Source: Deinococcus terrestris (lineage in GTDB: Bacteria; Deinococcota; Deinococci; Deinococcales; Deinococcaceae). From it: DNA of 64,000 nt. Numbering within the stretch: the stretch's first letter is position 1; the number at the start of each line of letters is the position of its first letter. Positions 38,845 to 51,152 of the stretch are shown here, piece after piece. The notes beneath the pieces were generated by a model, which worked only from the letters and a program-made list of their open reading frames with translations, was not told the origin of the DNA and did no database searches. The stretch covers positions 124,001 through 188,000 of the forward strand of contig NZ_WBSL01000002.1 in assembly GCF_009377345.1 (NCBI RefSeq). Direction: 5' to 3'. A program made the position numbers and the translations under genes.

Positions 38845-39744
38845 GGAAGACCTCCGCCAGCGTCTCCATGATCAGCCGCGCCCCAATGAGTTCGCTACGC
38901 CCGGTCGGATCAAGGTTCGGCGCGAGTTCCACGAGGTCGAGGCCCACGACCGTGTTGCGGCGGGCCGTTTCCGCGAGCACTCGCATCGCCTGACCGTAAC
39001 TCAGTCCATCCGGTTCCGGACTGCTCGTCCCCGGCAGCACGGCGGGGTCCAGGGCATCGGCATCCACGCTGAGGTAGACGTTTTTGCCAGTTGGCAAGCG
39101 GGCCAGAACCCCGGCGAGGTCGCTTGCCACGTCCTCCATCGGGATCAGCGTATGGCCCCGTGCCCGCGCCGTCGCCACCGCCTCGGGATCGAAGCGCAGC
39201 CCGCGCAGGCCCACGGTGGTGATGTGGACGAGGTTCGGCAGAACTTCCACCGCCCGGCGAAAGGGGCTGGAGTTGGAATAGCGGGTGTCGTTGCGGGTGT
39301 CGGTGAAGTCGAGGTGCGCGTCGAGTTGCACGACGTGGAGGTCGGCCACGTCGTCGAACGCCCGCAGCAGGGGAAAGGTGACGGAGTGGTCGCCGCCCAG
39401 GAAGATCGGAAGTCGGCAGCGTTCCCGCACCTGCCGCGCCGCGTCCGTCGTGCGGTCGCGGGCGAGTTCGGGTTCGAGGGAAGGCAGGACCACGTCGCCC
39501 GCGTCGGTGAAGGTCACGCCCTGCAAGCGGGGGGCACCGTCCAAGCCCGTGAAGGGCGGCACGTAGCGCAGGCTGGCTTCCCGCAGCGCACGCGGCGCGA
39601 AGCGGGCACCAGGGCGGAACCCCAACGCGATATCAAAGGGCACGCCCAAGACGGCCACGTCCGAGCGCCAGTCGCCGTCCGGCGCCCCGTGTGGGCCACG
39701 GGCAAAGGTGGGAATGCCGCCGTAGGGGAGGTGGGTGGGCTGGC

Positions 39745-39748
<4 letters not shown>
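38837..39748 (-). CDS. hutG: Formimidoylglutamase (arginase family)
   Basis: A 303-aa ureohydrolase-fold Mn enzyme that splits N-formimidoyl-L-glutamate into glutamate and formamide. Metal ligands are visible in [26 protein letters not shown] and [20 protein letters not shown]. Context identifies it as HutG rather than agmatinase or arginase. GTG 39748 overlaps the stop of hutU (GTGA), and its own end overlaps hutI. This gives the four-step route to glutamate without transfer to tetrahydrofolate. Confidence 0.92.
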
Positions 39749-41442
<1,694 letters not shown>

Positions 41443-41540
41443 GCTCGGCTCCTTGCGCGGCGACTGGGCCGGGAGGGTGGGCGTCCGGGAGGGGGAAAAC
41501 GTCTCTATCGTCGCGCCGCGCCGCAGCGCTGTCAGGCCCC

Positions 41541-41559
41541 TTTCCGCCTGAGCCGGAAA
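41541..41559. promoter_or_regulatory. Inverted repeat, candidate operator of the hut region
   Basis: TTTCCG, a 7-nt gap and CGGAAA form a perfect inverted repeat in the hutU/diguanylate cyclase intergenic region. Its right half extends into GGAAAACGT, which recurs as a direct copy at about 41494. IclR-type proteins often bind TGGAAA-like inverted repeats, and such a gene lies downstream. Inference only. Confidence 0.45.
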
Positions 41560-41610
41560 ACGTGTGGAAGTGTGCTACTGCTGCAAGAGTCGGCCCGGCA
41601 TACTCCTCTC

Positions 41611-43128
41611 ATGTGGAGCCGTCTGGAGCGGGCCTGGGCCGTGCGTATGAGTGACCGGGCGCTGGCCCTGGAGACGGCCGAGGAGCAGCCCAGAAGCGTG
41701 GGGCACGAGGTCCTGCGGGCCTACCTGCACTGGCGCGACGCCCAGTACGACGAGGCCTTCTTGTGCCTGGAGCGGGCCGACGCGCGGATGGAGGAGGCCC
41801 CACCCGTCTGGGCCGCCCGCGCCGCGAACGTGCGGGGGGTGGTGCTGCTCAACCTGGGGCGGGGTGACGCCGCCCTCACGGCCTTCCAGAGCCAACTGAC
41901 GCTGGCCCGCGAGGCCCACGACCCCGAGATGGAGGGGCTGGCCCACAACGACATCGGCGTGCTGCTGGTCTGGGACGATCCGCAGCGGGCGCTGCTGCGC
42001 TATCAGATGGCCTATCAGGTGTTTCAGGAAGCGGGAGAGGCCCACCGGGCCAACCTCGGGCTGGCGAGCTTCAACCTCAGCGTGGTGTACGCGGAGCTGG
42101 GGGAGCGGGAGCGCAGCGACGCCCTGCTCGCACAGGCGACCCGGCTGGTGCGGGAGGCGCGGGCGTGGCCGTACTGGGTGGGCACCGTCAGTCAGCAGGC
42201 CCTGCGAATCGCCGCCGCTGGAGACCTGGAGGCGGCCCGGCACCTCGTCACGGACCTTCCCCCTGGCCTGCCTGCCGACAGCCACGACACCCTGCGCTTC
42301 TTCGCCGCGAAACTGGAGGCGCTGCACGGCGACCCCGCGCGGGCGCTGACGGGGCTGGACGCCCTCTCCGGGTGGCTCGCCGGGCGCGACGACATGCGCG
42401 ACGACTTTCTGGAAACGCAGGCCCACGCGCTGGAACGGCTGGGGGACTTCCAGGGGGCGGCCCGCGTGTTCCGCGCCCTGCTGGACTGCGTGCGCGAGCG
42501 CCACAGGCGCGAGCAGGACATGGGCCTCAAGGTCACGGAAACCATGCACCGCACCGAGGAGACGCGCCGGACCGCCGAGCAGTTCTGGGCCGAGGCGCAG
42601 ACGCTGCGCTCGCTGCACCGCGAGGCCGCCGAACTCAGCCTGCGCGACGACCTCACCGGGCTGCCCAACCGCCGCCATTTCGTGGCCTGGAGCCGGGAGA
42701 ATCTGGAGGCTGGGCGCAGGATCACCCTCGCCTTCGTGGACGTGGACCACTTCAAGGAGGTCAACGACGCCCACGGCCACGACGTGGGCGACGCGGTGCT
42801 GCGCGGGGTGACGGCCCTGCTGCAGGCCCATCTGGGCGCGGGCGACCTGCTGGCCCGCCTCGGTGGGGACGAGTTCGTGGCGGCGCGGGTGGGAGCGGAC
42901 GCCGCCGGGCTCTCCCGGAGGCTGGAAGGGGCGCGGCGGGCCTGCGAGAAGCGCGGCTGGGACGAGTTGGGGGCTGCTGTCCCCGTCACCCTCAGCGTCG
43001 GGGTCACGGTGGCCGGGGTGCCGCTCCCGGAGGGCCTGCGCCGAGCCGATCAGGCGATGTACGCGGCCAAACGCGCCGGGCGCAATCAGGTCCGGGTCTG
43101 GGAGGAACAGCTAGAGGTGGACGCCTGA
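41611..43128 (+). CDS. TPR-containing diguanylate cyclase
   Basis: A 505-aa soluble protein. Residues about 20-290 form TPR-like helices (VRGVVLLNLGRGDAALTAFQ, AHNDIGVLLVWDDPQRALLR, ASFNLSVVYAELGERERSDA). A coiled segment (ETMHRTEETRRTAEQFWAEA) leads to a complete GGDEF domain. That domain has DDLTGLPNRRHFVAWSREN, LAFVDVDHFKEVNDAHGHDV and the intact active site LLARLGGDEFVAAR. No RxxD inhibitory site is evident. It should make c-di-GMP from GTP, with TPRs as input. It is divergent from hutU and overlaps the IclR-type gene, so co-expression with that regulator is likely. Confidence 0.88.
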   Translation: MWSRLERAWAVRMSDRALALETAEEQPRSVGHEVLRAYLHWRDAQYDEAFLCLERADARMEEAPPVWAARAANVRGVVLLNLGRGDAALTAFQSQLTLAREAHDPEMEGLAHNDIGVLLVWDDPQRALLRYQMAYQVFQEAGEAHRANLGLASFNLSVVYAELGERERSDALLAQATRLVREARAWPYWVGTVSQQALRIAAAGDLEAARHLVTDLPPGLPADSHDTLRFFAAKLEALHGDPARALTGLDALSGWLAGRDDMRDDFLETQAHALERLGDFQGAARVFRALLDCVRERHRREQDMGLKVTETMHRTEETRRTAEQFWAEAQTLRSLHREAAELSLRDDLTGLPNRRHFVAWSRENLEAGRRITLAFVDVDHFKEVNDAHGHDVGDAVLRGVTALLQAHLGAGDLLARLGGDEFVAARVGADAAGLSRRLEGARRACEKRGWDELGAAVPVTLSVGVTVAGVPLPEGLRRADQAMYAAKRAGRNQVRVWEEQLEVDA

Positions 43129-43916
43129 AACCCTCCCGCAACGGGACACCGGGGGCCGGGCGGGGCACCGTCGCGGCGGCCGTGCGCCTGCTCGAACTGT
43201 TCGACGCCGACCACACCGAGTGGCACCTCTCCGACCTCGCCCGGACGCTGGGACGGCCGACCTCCACCCTGCACGAGCAACTGGAAGCGCTGACCGACAC
43301 CGGCCTGCTGACGCGGGTGGGCCGGGGCCGCTACCGGCTGGGATGGCGGCTGCTAAAGCTGAGTTCAGCCCTGTACGGCAGCCTGCCCTGGTACGCCCCC
43401 GCCCACGCGGCGATGGAGCGGGTGGCGCGGGGAACCCACCTGCTGGCCTTTTTGTGCGTGCTGGACGGCCCACCTGGAGAGAGCGGGCGGCTGCTGTGCG
43501 TGGCCCGCAGCGTGCAGGGCCGGGACGGGCCGCCCGTGGCCGGGGAGCTGGACTTCGAGTTGCCCGCGCACGCCACCGCGAGCGGCAAGCTGCTGCTGGC
43601 GCTGGCGGGGCGGCCTCTTCCCTCCCCTGCCCCGGTCTACACGGCGCAGACCCTGACGGACCCCGCCGTGTGGGAGACCGGGGCCGCCGCCATCCGCCAC
43701 GCCGGGCACGCGGAAACCGCCGACGAGTGGGCCGTAGGCACCGGGGGCCTGGCCGTGCCCCTGCGCGGGGCGGGCGGGGAGGTGCTCGCCGCGCTGGGCG
43801 TCAGCCTGCCGACCGCCCGGTTGCGCGGGCGCGAGACGCTGCTGGCGACCCTGCACGCAGCAGCGGCGGAGGTGGAGTGGGAGTTGGGATACCGTCGCCC
43901 ACCGCCCCCGCGATAG
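43125..43916 (+). CDS. IclR-family transcriptional regulator
   Basis: About 263 aa. An N-terminal winged helix (AVRLLELFDADHTEWHLSDL, LGRPTSTLHEQLEALTDTGL, RVGRGRYRLGWRLLKLSSAL) is followed by an IclR effector domain (ATASGKLLLALAGRPLPSPA, GTGGLAVPLRGAGGEVLAAL). The frame overlaps the end of the cyclase gene. No ATG or GTG lies where the helix would begin, so I use CTG 43125, which overlaps the stop as CTGA and has GAGGTGG upstream. GTG 43182 is an alternative that shortens the DNA-binding domain. Its position beside hutU suggests control of histidine use. Confidence 0.8.
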   Translation: MKPSRNGTPGAGRGTVAAAVRLLELFDADHTEWHLSDLARTLGRPTSTLHEQLEALTDTGLLTRVGRGRYRLGWRLLKLSSALYGSLPWYAPAHAAMERVARGTHLLAFLCVLDGPPGESGRLLCVARSVQGRDGPPVAGELDFELPAHATASGKLLLALAGRPLPSPAPVYTAQTLTDPAVWETGAAAIRHAGHAETADEWAVGTGGLAVPLRGAGGEVLAALGVSLPTARLRGRETLLATLHAAAAEVEWELGYRRPPPPR

Positions 43917-43932
43917 CCCAACACTGTGGGAC

Positions 43933-44154
43933 GTGATCCTTCCGAGGACCAGCGGGAAAAAGCCCTGCACGGCGCGTCCCATCTCGGCCCTGAGGTTTCT
44001 GAGCAGTGCGGACTTCTGGCAACGGCCTTTCCAGAGCGGGCAGAGCAAGTTTCTGTCGGTCGGGGCGATGGTGGCGCTTATTATCTTCCTGCGCGAGCGC
44101 GGCTCCGCCGAGTCTAAAAAGGTAGAGGCCCCGCACCGCCACACCGGAAAGTGA
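43933..44154 (+). pseudogene. C-terminal remnant of a DUF6766-like membrane protein
   Basis: The frame reads FLSSADFWQRPFQSGQSKFL, SVGAMVALIIFLRERGSAES and KKVEAPHRHTG. This is the pattern I associate with the C-terminal helix and tail of DUF6766 proteins (WQSEFLxxxxxVVLxxxLRxKGSPESKP). The upstream helices are missing, so the gene is truncated. Assignment is from memory. Confidence 0.45.
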
Positions 44155-44242
44155 CCCCAGCAGACGGGAACTGACGCCCGTCTGACCGTCCCATTCACGC
44201 CCGAGTCATCCGGCAGCTTCTCACCGGGCGCACACTGGAAGC

Positions 44243-45967
44243 ATGCAAAAGCTGATCGGTTCCGCGCTGCTGGGTGCCCTGCTCGTCGGCTGCGGCACGT
44301 CCCCCAGCACCCCGACTCCTGGCACTCCGAACCCCGGCACCCCGACCTACTCGGTCAGCGGGCAGGTGCTGCTGCCGGGAGCGGGCGCGGCGTCGCTGAC
44401 GGGCGCCGAGCTGGAAGCCCTCTGGGCGCTGCCGCACGTCCCCGGCGAGGTGCTGGTCCGGGACGCGGACGCGGGGACGGGCGGGCTGGGGGCACAGGGC
44501 CTCTCGGTGCTGTCGGGCCTGACCCTCCAGGCCGTGCCCGGCACCGACCTCAGCCGGGCGGCGACCCCGGCGGGCGAGGGTGACGAGGCATTCGCGCAAC
44601 GGCTCGCGGCGGCGGGGCTGGACGTGCAGCCCAACCTGATCTACCGCCCGCTGGCGGTGCCCAACGATCCCGGATTCCCGGCGGGTCCGGGGCTGGCGGT
44701 GCCGGGCCGCCCCTACCTCTACGATCAGGATTATCTGACGCGCATCCGGGCGCTGGAGGGGTGGAACCGGCTGGAGGCCCTGGGCAAGCGCAAGTCGGGC
44801 GTGCTGACGGCGGTTCTGGACACCGGGGTGGACCGCTCGCACCCTGAGCTGTCCGGGCGGCTGCGGCAGGGGCGGGACTTCTGCTCGCGGTTGGTCGGGG
44901 ACGCTTGCCAGGGCACCGACGACGACCCCGCCGAGGTCACAGCGGGCGACGTGGGGCACGGCACAAGTTCGGCTGGGATCATCGCCGCCAACACCAACAA
45001 CGGTCAGGGCATCGCCGCGCTGACCTGGGGCGGCACGGTGCTGCCGGTCAAGGTGTTCGGGACCGACGGCCGCATCTCCGGGGCGACCAGCGCCAGCCTG
45101 ACGGCGGGATTGAACTACGCGGTGAGGCAGGGAGCGCGGGTCATCAACCTTAGCCTGGGGTTCGCGGGCAAGGACGGACGTCCTGCCCCCGCTGACCCGA
45201 CCATTGCCCAGGCCCTCGCCAACGCTGCCGCCCGTGATGTCATTGTCGTCGCAGCGGCGGGCAACAGACCAAATGAAGAGGTTCTGGATCAAGCACCGAA
45301 CACTGGCATCTTCTACCCCGCCAGCGATCCCAACGTACTCGCCGTGGGCGCCCTCGGGCGCGAGGACAGCCTGGCCTGCTACAGTGCCCGGCCCGTCGCG
45401 GGGCAAAAGGCGCTGGACCTCGTCGCGCCGGGGGGCAACGCGGGCACGGGTGGCCCGAACTGCTACGTGACCAGCGACTACGACATCCTCACGCTGACCA
45501 CCGTGGGCCTGGGGCGTTACACCCTGCGGGCCGGGACCAGCGAGGCGGCCCCGCAAGTCAGCGGCGCGGCGTCGCTGCTGCGCGGGGCCTTCCCGAGCCT
45601 GACGGCAGCGCAGGTCCGGCAGGCGCTGACGGCGGGAGCGCGGTCGGCGGGGGGGCAGCGGATTCTGAATGTGGAGGGCGCGATTGCTCAGGCCGAACGC
45701 CTCACGGCCACGCCGCCCGCCAACCGTAATTACTCCCTCCTCGTGGAGGCGCGGCGCGGCGGCAGCGTCGTGACGAGCAAGACCTTCACGGGCACGCTGC
45801 CGCAGGGGCAGCGGGCAATCAACTACAGCCTGAACGGCCTCGCGGCGGGGACATACACCCTGAACGCCCGCGTCACGTTGACCAACCCAAACGAGACGGT
45901 CACTGGGACGCGCAATGTGCAGATCAGTGGCAACCTGAGCGGGGTGAACATCCAGACGCAGCGCTGA
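44243..45967 (+). CDS. Subtilisin-like (S8) serine protease lipoprotein
   Basis: A 574-aa exported protease. The signal [17 protein letters not shown] has Cys17 as lipidation site, followed by a Pro/Thr-rich linker. A prodomain-like region precedes the S8 catalytic core. The core has Asp in [17 protein letters not shown], His in [20 protein letters not shown], the oxyanion Asn in [12 protein letters not shown] and Ser in [19 protein letters not shown]. The C-terminal 80 residues form a beta domain ([20 protein letters not shown]). The catalytic triad is complete. It probably degrades extracellular protein. A second S8 gene begins at 63057. Confidence 0.92.
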   Translation: MQKLIGSALLGALLVGCGTSPSTPTPGTPNPGTPTYSVSGQVLLPGAGAASLTGAELEALWALPHVPGEVLVRDADAGTGGLGAQGLSVLSGLTLQAVPGTDLSRAATPAGEGDEAFAQRLAAAGLDVQPNLIYRPLAVPNDPGFPAGPGLAVPGRPYLYDQDYLTRIRALEGWNRLEALGKRKSGVLTAVLDTGVDRSHPELSGRLRQGRDFCSRLVGDACQGTDDDPAEVTAGDVGHGTSSAGIIAANTNNGQGIAALTWGGTVLPVKVFGTDGRISGATSASLTAGLNYAVRQGARVINLSLGFAGKDGRPAPADPTIAQALANAAARDVIVVAAAGNRPNEEVLDQAPNTGIFYPASDPNVLAVGALGREDSLACYSARPVAGQKALDLVAPGGNAGTGGPNCYVTSDYDILTLTTVGLGRYTLRAGTSEAAPQVSGAASLLRGAFPSLTAAQVRQALTAGARSAGGQRILNVEGAIAQAERLTATPPANRNYSLLVEARRGGSVVTSKTFTGTLPQGQRAINYSLNGLAAGTYTLNARVTLTNPNETVTGTRNVQISGNLSGVNIQTQR

Positions 45968-46076
45968 GTGGGAGGGGGGGGGCGGCGGACTCTAAGTGTG
46001 GGTCTACCGCCCCGTCCTGCCGGGCTGACCCTGGCATCACCCACCGCCAGCCTCCTGCGCCTATCATGAACCCGCT

Positions 46077-47639
<1,563 letters not shown>

Positions 47640-47657
47640 GGAAAGAGCTGGTCAGAA

Positions 47658-47686
47658 GGGGCGTGCCTGCGGGTGCGCCCTTTTTT
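47658..47686 (+). terminator. Rho-independent terminator after the 5'-nucleotidase
   Basis: GGGCG pairs with CGCCC over an inner CC/GG helix, followed directly by six T. It starts 19 nt past the stop at 47639. Confidence 0.82.
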
Positions 47687-47715
47687 CGTAGATGCAGTTA
47701 TCAGATGTAAATCTA

Positions 47716-47744
47716 TTGACATTTTTATTATCTATTTGTAACCT
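47716..47744 (+). promoter_or_regulatory. Promoter of the lysine operon (leaderless)
   Basis: A consensus -35 TTGACA (47716-47721), a 17-bp spacer and -10 TAACCT (47739-47744) lie in a short AT-rich stretch. The leader-peptide ATG at 47752 starts 7 nt after the -10, so transcription should begin at or next to that ATG. Confidence 0.85.
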
Positions 47745-47751
47745 TCGACGC

Positions 47752-47802
47752 ATGACCGTTCTCGCAACCGCCAGCAAAAAACCCACCGCGCCCCCAGGGT
47801 GA
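47752..47802 (+). CDS. Lysine operon leader peptide (16 aa)
   Basis: The open frame MTVLATASKKPTAPPG ends at TGA 47800-47802. Residues 9-10 are adjacent Lys codons AAA AAA at 47776-47781. With the promoter's transcription start at its ATG it would be translated from a leaderless mRNA. It precedes homocitrate synthase and overlaps the antiterminator arm at its stop codon. Leader-peptide attenuation of the lysine cluster was described for Thermus thermophilus, so this is probably the same type of control. The peptide itself should have no function beyond sensing charged tRNA-Lys. Confidence 0.8.
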   Translation: MTVLATASKKPTAPPG

Positions 47803-47866
47803 GGTGAGCCGCTGCTGTCGTGAGACGTGTGCCCCCGCCTGACCCGAGCAGGCGGGGCTTTGTTTG
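47797..47866 (+). promoter_or_regulatory. Transcription attenuator of the lysine operon
   Basis: The terminator arms CCCCGCCTG (47833-47841) and CAGGCGGGG (47849-47857) form a perfect 9-bp stem, followed by CTTTGTTTG. The upstream segment GGGTGAGGTG (47797-47806), which contains the leader stop codon, can pair with CGCCTGACCC (47836-47845) at 9 of 10 positions. The two structures exclude each other. A ribosome stalled at the Lys codons leaves the antiterminator free. A ribosome reaching the stop covers it, and the terminator then forms. Confidence 0.8.
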
Positions 47867-47899
47867 CCCCTCATCCCACCCCCAACCCTGGAGAGAGAC

Positions 47900-49069
47900 A
47901 TGACCCCGACCCTGCCGCGCCGCCCCCTGATCGTGGACACCACCCTGCGCGAAGGTGAGCAGTTCGCCGCCGCGCACTTCAGCCCCGAGCAGAAACTGCG
48001 GCTGGCCCGCGCCCTCGACGCCTTCGGGGTGGAGTACCTCGAACACACCTCGCCCGTGGCCTCGCCGGGCAGCGAGCGCGACCTGCGGGCGCTGGTGGGG
48101 CTGGGCCTCTCGGCCCGCGTGGTGACCCACGTCCGATGCCACGAGGACGACGTGCGCCGGGCACTGGACTGCGGTGCGGACGGGGTGAACCTGTTGTTCG
48201 GCACCTCGGCGGTGCTGCGGGAGGCCAGCCACGGGCGCAGCGTGGAGGGGCTGCTGGCTGACGCGCTCGCGGCCATCCGGCTCGCGCAGAACGCGGGGGT
48301 GGAGGTGCGCTTTTCCTGCGAGGATGCCTTCCGCACCGAGACGGCCGACCTGCTGCGGGTCTACACCGCCGTGGACGCCTGCGGGGTGGACCGGGTGGGC
48401 GTGGCCGACACGGTGGGGGTCGCCACCCCGCGCGAGGTGGAGCGGCTGGTGGGCACGGTGCGGGCAGCGGTGCGCTGCGACATCGAGTTCCACGGCCACA
48501 ACGACGGCGGCTGCGCGGTCGCCAACGCCGCCGCCGCGTTCGAGGCGGGGGCCACCCACCTCAACGTGACCGTGCTGGGCATCGGCGAGCGCAACGGCAT
48601 CGCGCCGCTGTCGGGGCTGATCGCCCGGCTGTACCTCTCGAACCCCGCGCTGGTCGGTGCCTACGACCTCGCGGCGCTGCCTGCCCTGGACGCCCTGGTC
48701 GCGGAGATGGTGGGCGTGAACATTCCCTTCAACGCCTGCATCACGGGCGAGACGGCCTTTACCCACAAGGCCGGACTGCACACCAACGCCGTGCTGCGCG
48801 AGCCACGGGCGTACGAGGCGCTGGACCCCGGCGTGTTCGGGCGCGAGCGGCACCTGCTGAGCGGGAGCCGCCTCACCGGGCGCCACGCCGTCGCCCACCG
48901 CGCCGCCGGGCTGGGCGTCCACCTCTCCCCCGCCGACCTGCGCCGCCTGACCGCCCAGGTCAAGGCCGCCGCCGATGCCGGGGCGCTGGCAGACGCCGAG
49001 CTGGACGCGCTGATTCTCGCCTTCGCCGGGACGTTGCCCGCCCCGACGGCCCTCGCCTCCAACGCCTGA
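47900..49069 (+). CDS. lysS: Homocitrate synthase
   Basis: A 389-aa enzyme condensing 2-oxoglutarate and acetyl-CoA, the first committed step of alpha-aminoadipate lysine synthesis. The metal/2-oxoglutarate motif IVDTTLREGEQF, the His pair in IEFHGHNDGGCAVANA and the C-terminal FTHKAGLHTNAVL are HCS/IPMS signatures. The position ahead of LysT, LysU and LysW assigns it to lysine rather than leucine. The start ATG 47900 follows GGAGAGA. The protein is of the short type, without a LeuA regulatory domain. Expression is probably controlled by the attenuator upstream. Confidence 0.92.
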   Translation: MTPTLPRRPLIVDTTLREGEQFAAAHFSPEQKLRLARALDAFGVEYLEHTSPVASPGSERDLRALVGLGLSARVVTHVRCHEDDVRRALDCGADGVNLLFGTSAVLREASHGRSVEGLLADALAAIRLAQNAGVEVRFSCEDAFRTETADLLRVYTAVDACGVDRVGVADTVGVATPREVERLVGTVRAAVRCDIEFHGHNDGGCAVANAAAAFEAGATHLNVTVLGIGERNGIAPLSGLIARLYLSNPALVGAYDLAALPALDALVAEMVGVNIPFNACITGETAFTHKAGLHTNAVLREPRAYEALDPGVFGRERHLLSGSRLTGRHAVAHRAAGLGVHLSPADLRRLTAQVKAAADAGALADAELDALILAFAGTLPAPTALASNA

Positions 49070-49080
49070 AAGGACCTGAT

Positions 49081-50367
49081 ATGACTCTCTCTCCACCCCA
49101 GACCCAGCCAGCACAGACGCTGGCCGAACAGATTCTCTCGCACGCCTGCGGGCGGCCCACCTTCGCGGGCGAGGTCGTCACCTGCGCGGTGGACCTGGCG
49201 ATGGTCCACGACTCCATCGCGCCCGCCGTGATTCGCATCCTGACCGGGGACCTGGGGGCCGCTGGCGTGTGGGACCGCGAGCGGGTGGCCGTCGCCATCG
49301 ACCATGTGGCGCCCGCCGCCACCATCCAGACCGCGACCGCGCAGGACGGGGTGCGGCGCTGGGCGATAGAACAGGACCTCCCCCACTTCTTCGAGACGGG
49401 CCGGGGCATCTGCCATCAGGTGATTCTGGAGGAGCGGCTGGCGCGGCCCGGCATGCTGGTCGTGGGCTCGGACTCGCACTCGACCGCGTATGGCGCGGCG
49501 GGGGCCTTCGGGACTGGGATGGGCGCGACCGATATCGCCCTTGCGCTGGCGACCGGGCAGACGTGGCTGCGGGTGCCGGAGACGGTGCTGGTGCGTGCCC
49601 GTGGGGAGCTGCGCCCCGGCGTCTCCGCCAAGGACGTGGCCCTGCACATCGCCCGCGAACTGCGGGCCGACGGCGCCACCTACGAGGCCGTCGAGTACCA
49701 CGGCTTCGACGCCTTCACGCTGGGCGAGCGCACCACCCTGACGAGCATGGCGGTGGAGGTCGGCGCGAAGGCCGGAATCGTCGCCCCCACGGGTCCGGCG
49801 CTGGCAAGTTACGACGTGCCGGAGTGGTTCGGCGTGCAGCCCGGCGCGAGCTACCGCCGGGTGCTGGAGGTTGACCTCGGCGCCCTGGAGCCGCAGATTG
49901 CCGCCCCCAGCTTCGTGGACAACGTGACCGACCTCGGCGCGGTGGCGGGCGGGGACCCCATCGCCGTGAATGTCGTGTACCTGGGCACCTGCACCAACGG
50001 GCGCCACGAGGACATGGCAGCGGCGGCCCGGATTCTGCGCGGGCGGCGGGTGGCGCGGGGGGTGCGCTTGATCGTGGTGCCCGCGTCGTCGCAAGCGCTT
50101 CAGCAGGCCGCCGAGGACGGCACCCTGAGCGTACTGCTGGAGGCGGGCGCGGCCATCGGCACGCCCGGCTGCGGCGCGTGCATCGGGCGGCACATGGGCG
50201 TGCTGGCCCCCGGCGACGTGTGCCTGTTTACCGGCAACCGCAACTTCCGGGGCCGGATGGGCAGCCCGGAAGCGCAAATCTACCTCGGCTCGCCGGAGGT
50301 GGCCGCCGCTACCGCCGTGACGGGATTTCTGACCGATCCGCGTGCGCTGGGGGCGAGTCCGGCTTGA
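49081..50367 (+). CDS. lysT: Homoaconitase large subunit
   Basis: A 428-aa aconitase-superfamily subunit that, with LysU, isomerises homocitrate to homoisocitrate. Fe-S cluster Cys residues lie in YLGTCTNGRHEDM and PGCGACIGRHMGVL. Substrate and cluster motifs include VVGSDSHSTAYGAAGAFGTG and GNRNFRGRMGSPEAQIYLGS. Its length is that of the short LeuC-type family. It starts 11 nt after lysS with AAAGGA upstream. Confidence 0.92.
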   Translation: MTLSPPQTQPAQTLAEQILSHACGRPTFAGEVVTCAVDLAMVHDSIAPAVIRILTGDLGAAGVWDRERVAVAIDHVAPAATIQTATAQDGVRRWAIEQDLPHFFETGRGICHQVILEERLARPGMLVVGSDSHSTAYGAAGAFGTGMGATDIALALATGQTWLRVPETVLVRARGELRPGVSAKDVALHIARELRADGATYEAVEYHGFDAFTLGERTTLTSMAVEVGAKAGIVAPTGPALASYDVPEWFGVQPGASYRRVLEVDLGALEPQIAAPSFVDNVTDLGAVAGGDPIAVNVVYLGTCTNGRHEDMAAAARILRGRRVARGVRLIVVPASSQALQQAAEDGTLSVLLEAGAAIGTPGCGACIGRHMGVLAPGDVCLFTGNRNFRGRMGSPEAQIYLGSPEVAAATAVTGFLTDPRALGASPA

Positions 50368-50423
50368 GAGCGTCCAAGCGTCCAGCCGCCAGCTTCCAGC
50401 CCCCCACTCCCCCCGAGGTATCC

Positions 50424-50972
50424 ATGACCCTGACCACTTCCCTCACCCTGACCCCACCCACCCGCACCGCCCGCGTCTGGCGCTTCGGCGCGGACGTGAA
50501 CACCGACCAGATCGTGCCGGGGCGCTTTGCCCCCTACATGACCTCGGAGGCGGAGCTGCGCAAGGCGCCCTTTATCGAAGCGCGGCCCGAGTTCGCCCCG
50601 ACGGTGCAGCCCGGCGACCTGATCGTCGCGGGGAACAACTTCGGCTGCGGGTCCTCGCGCGAGTACGCCCCGCAAGCCCTGAAGCTCGTGGAAGTCGGCG
50701 CGATCATCGCCCCCAGCTTCGCCCGCATCTTCTTCCGCAACGCGCTGAACCTCGGCATCCCCGTTTTCGAGGCCGACCTGACCGATCTGGAGGACGGCGA
50801 ACGGGTCCACCTCGACCTCGACGCGGCCGTCCTACACACCGGGCGCGGCGAGCTTCGGCTCCCCCAGCCTCCCGCCTGGATGCGCGAGGTCTGGCAGGCG
50901 GGCGGCATCGTGCCCTACTACCGCACGCACGGGCGCTTTCCCGGCGTGCCCTCGCCCCTCTCACCCTTCTAG
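50424..50972 (+). CDS. lysU: Homoaconitase small subunit
   Basis: A 182-aa swivel-domain subunit (LeuD-like). RFGADVNTDQIVPGRFAPYM near the N-terminus and VAGNNFGCGSSREYAPQALK, with the GSSRE substrate loop, are diagnostic. It forms the heterodimer with LysT. A 56-nt gap separates the two genes. Start ATG 50424 has CGAGG upstream. Confidence 0.92.
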   Translation: MTLTTSLTLTPPTRTARVWRFGADVNTDQIVPGRFAPYMTSEAELRKAPFIEARPEFAPTVQPGDLIVAGNNFGCGSSREYAPQALKLVEVGAIIAPSFARIFFRNALNLGIPVFEADLTDLEDGERVHLDLDAAVLHTGRGELRLPQPPAWMREVWQAGGIVPYYRTHGRFPGVPSPLSPF

Positions 50973-50990
50973 CCCCCCAAGGAGTTCCCC

Positions 50991-51152
50991 ATGACCTGCC
51001 CCGAATGCGACGCTCCCCTCACCATCGCCGCCGACGTGATTGAAGGCGAGATTATCCCCTGCCCCGACTGCGGCGCCGAGCTGGAAGTGCTGTCGGTGTC
51101 GCCGGTCGAACTGGCCCTCGCGCCCTCGGTTGAAGAGGACTGGGGCGAGTGA
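50991..51152 (+). CDS. lysW: Amino-group carrier protein LysW
   Basis: A 53-aa acidic zinc-binding carrier. Cys3, Cys6, Cys24 and Cys27 ([10 protein letters not shown] and [10 protein letters not shown]) bind zinc, and the C-terminus is the signature EDWGE. The terminal Glu gamma-carboxyl is joined to the amino group of alpha-aminoadipate, protecting it while LysX, LysZ, LysY, LysJ and LysK act. AAGGAG precedes ATG 50991. Its TGA overlaps the GTG of lysX. Confidence 0.96.
   Translation: MTCPECDAPLTIAADVIEGEIIPCPDCGAELEVLSVSPVELALAPSVEEDWGE

Noticed and set aside
43365..44198. Minus-strand frame spanning the IclR gene and the following gap.
   Set aside because: It is antisense to the clear IclR coding region. 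The part outside it is better read as a plus-strand DUF6766-like remnant.
44195..44242. A TCATCCG heptamer and a CACACT hexamer upstream of the S8 protease at 44243, reminiscent of the composite promoter.
   Set aside because: The second heptamer is missing at the required 11-bp step, and the distance to the hexamer is off by one, so it does not fit the nine-site pattern.
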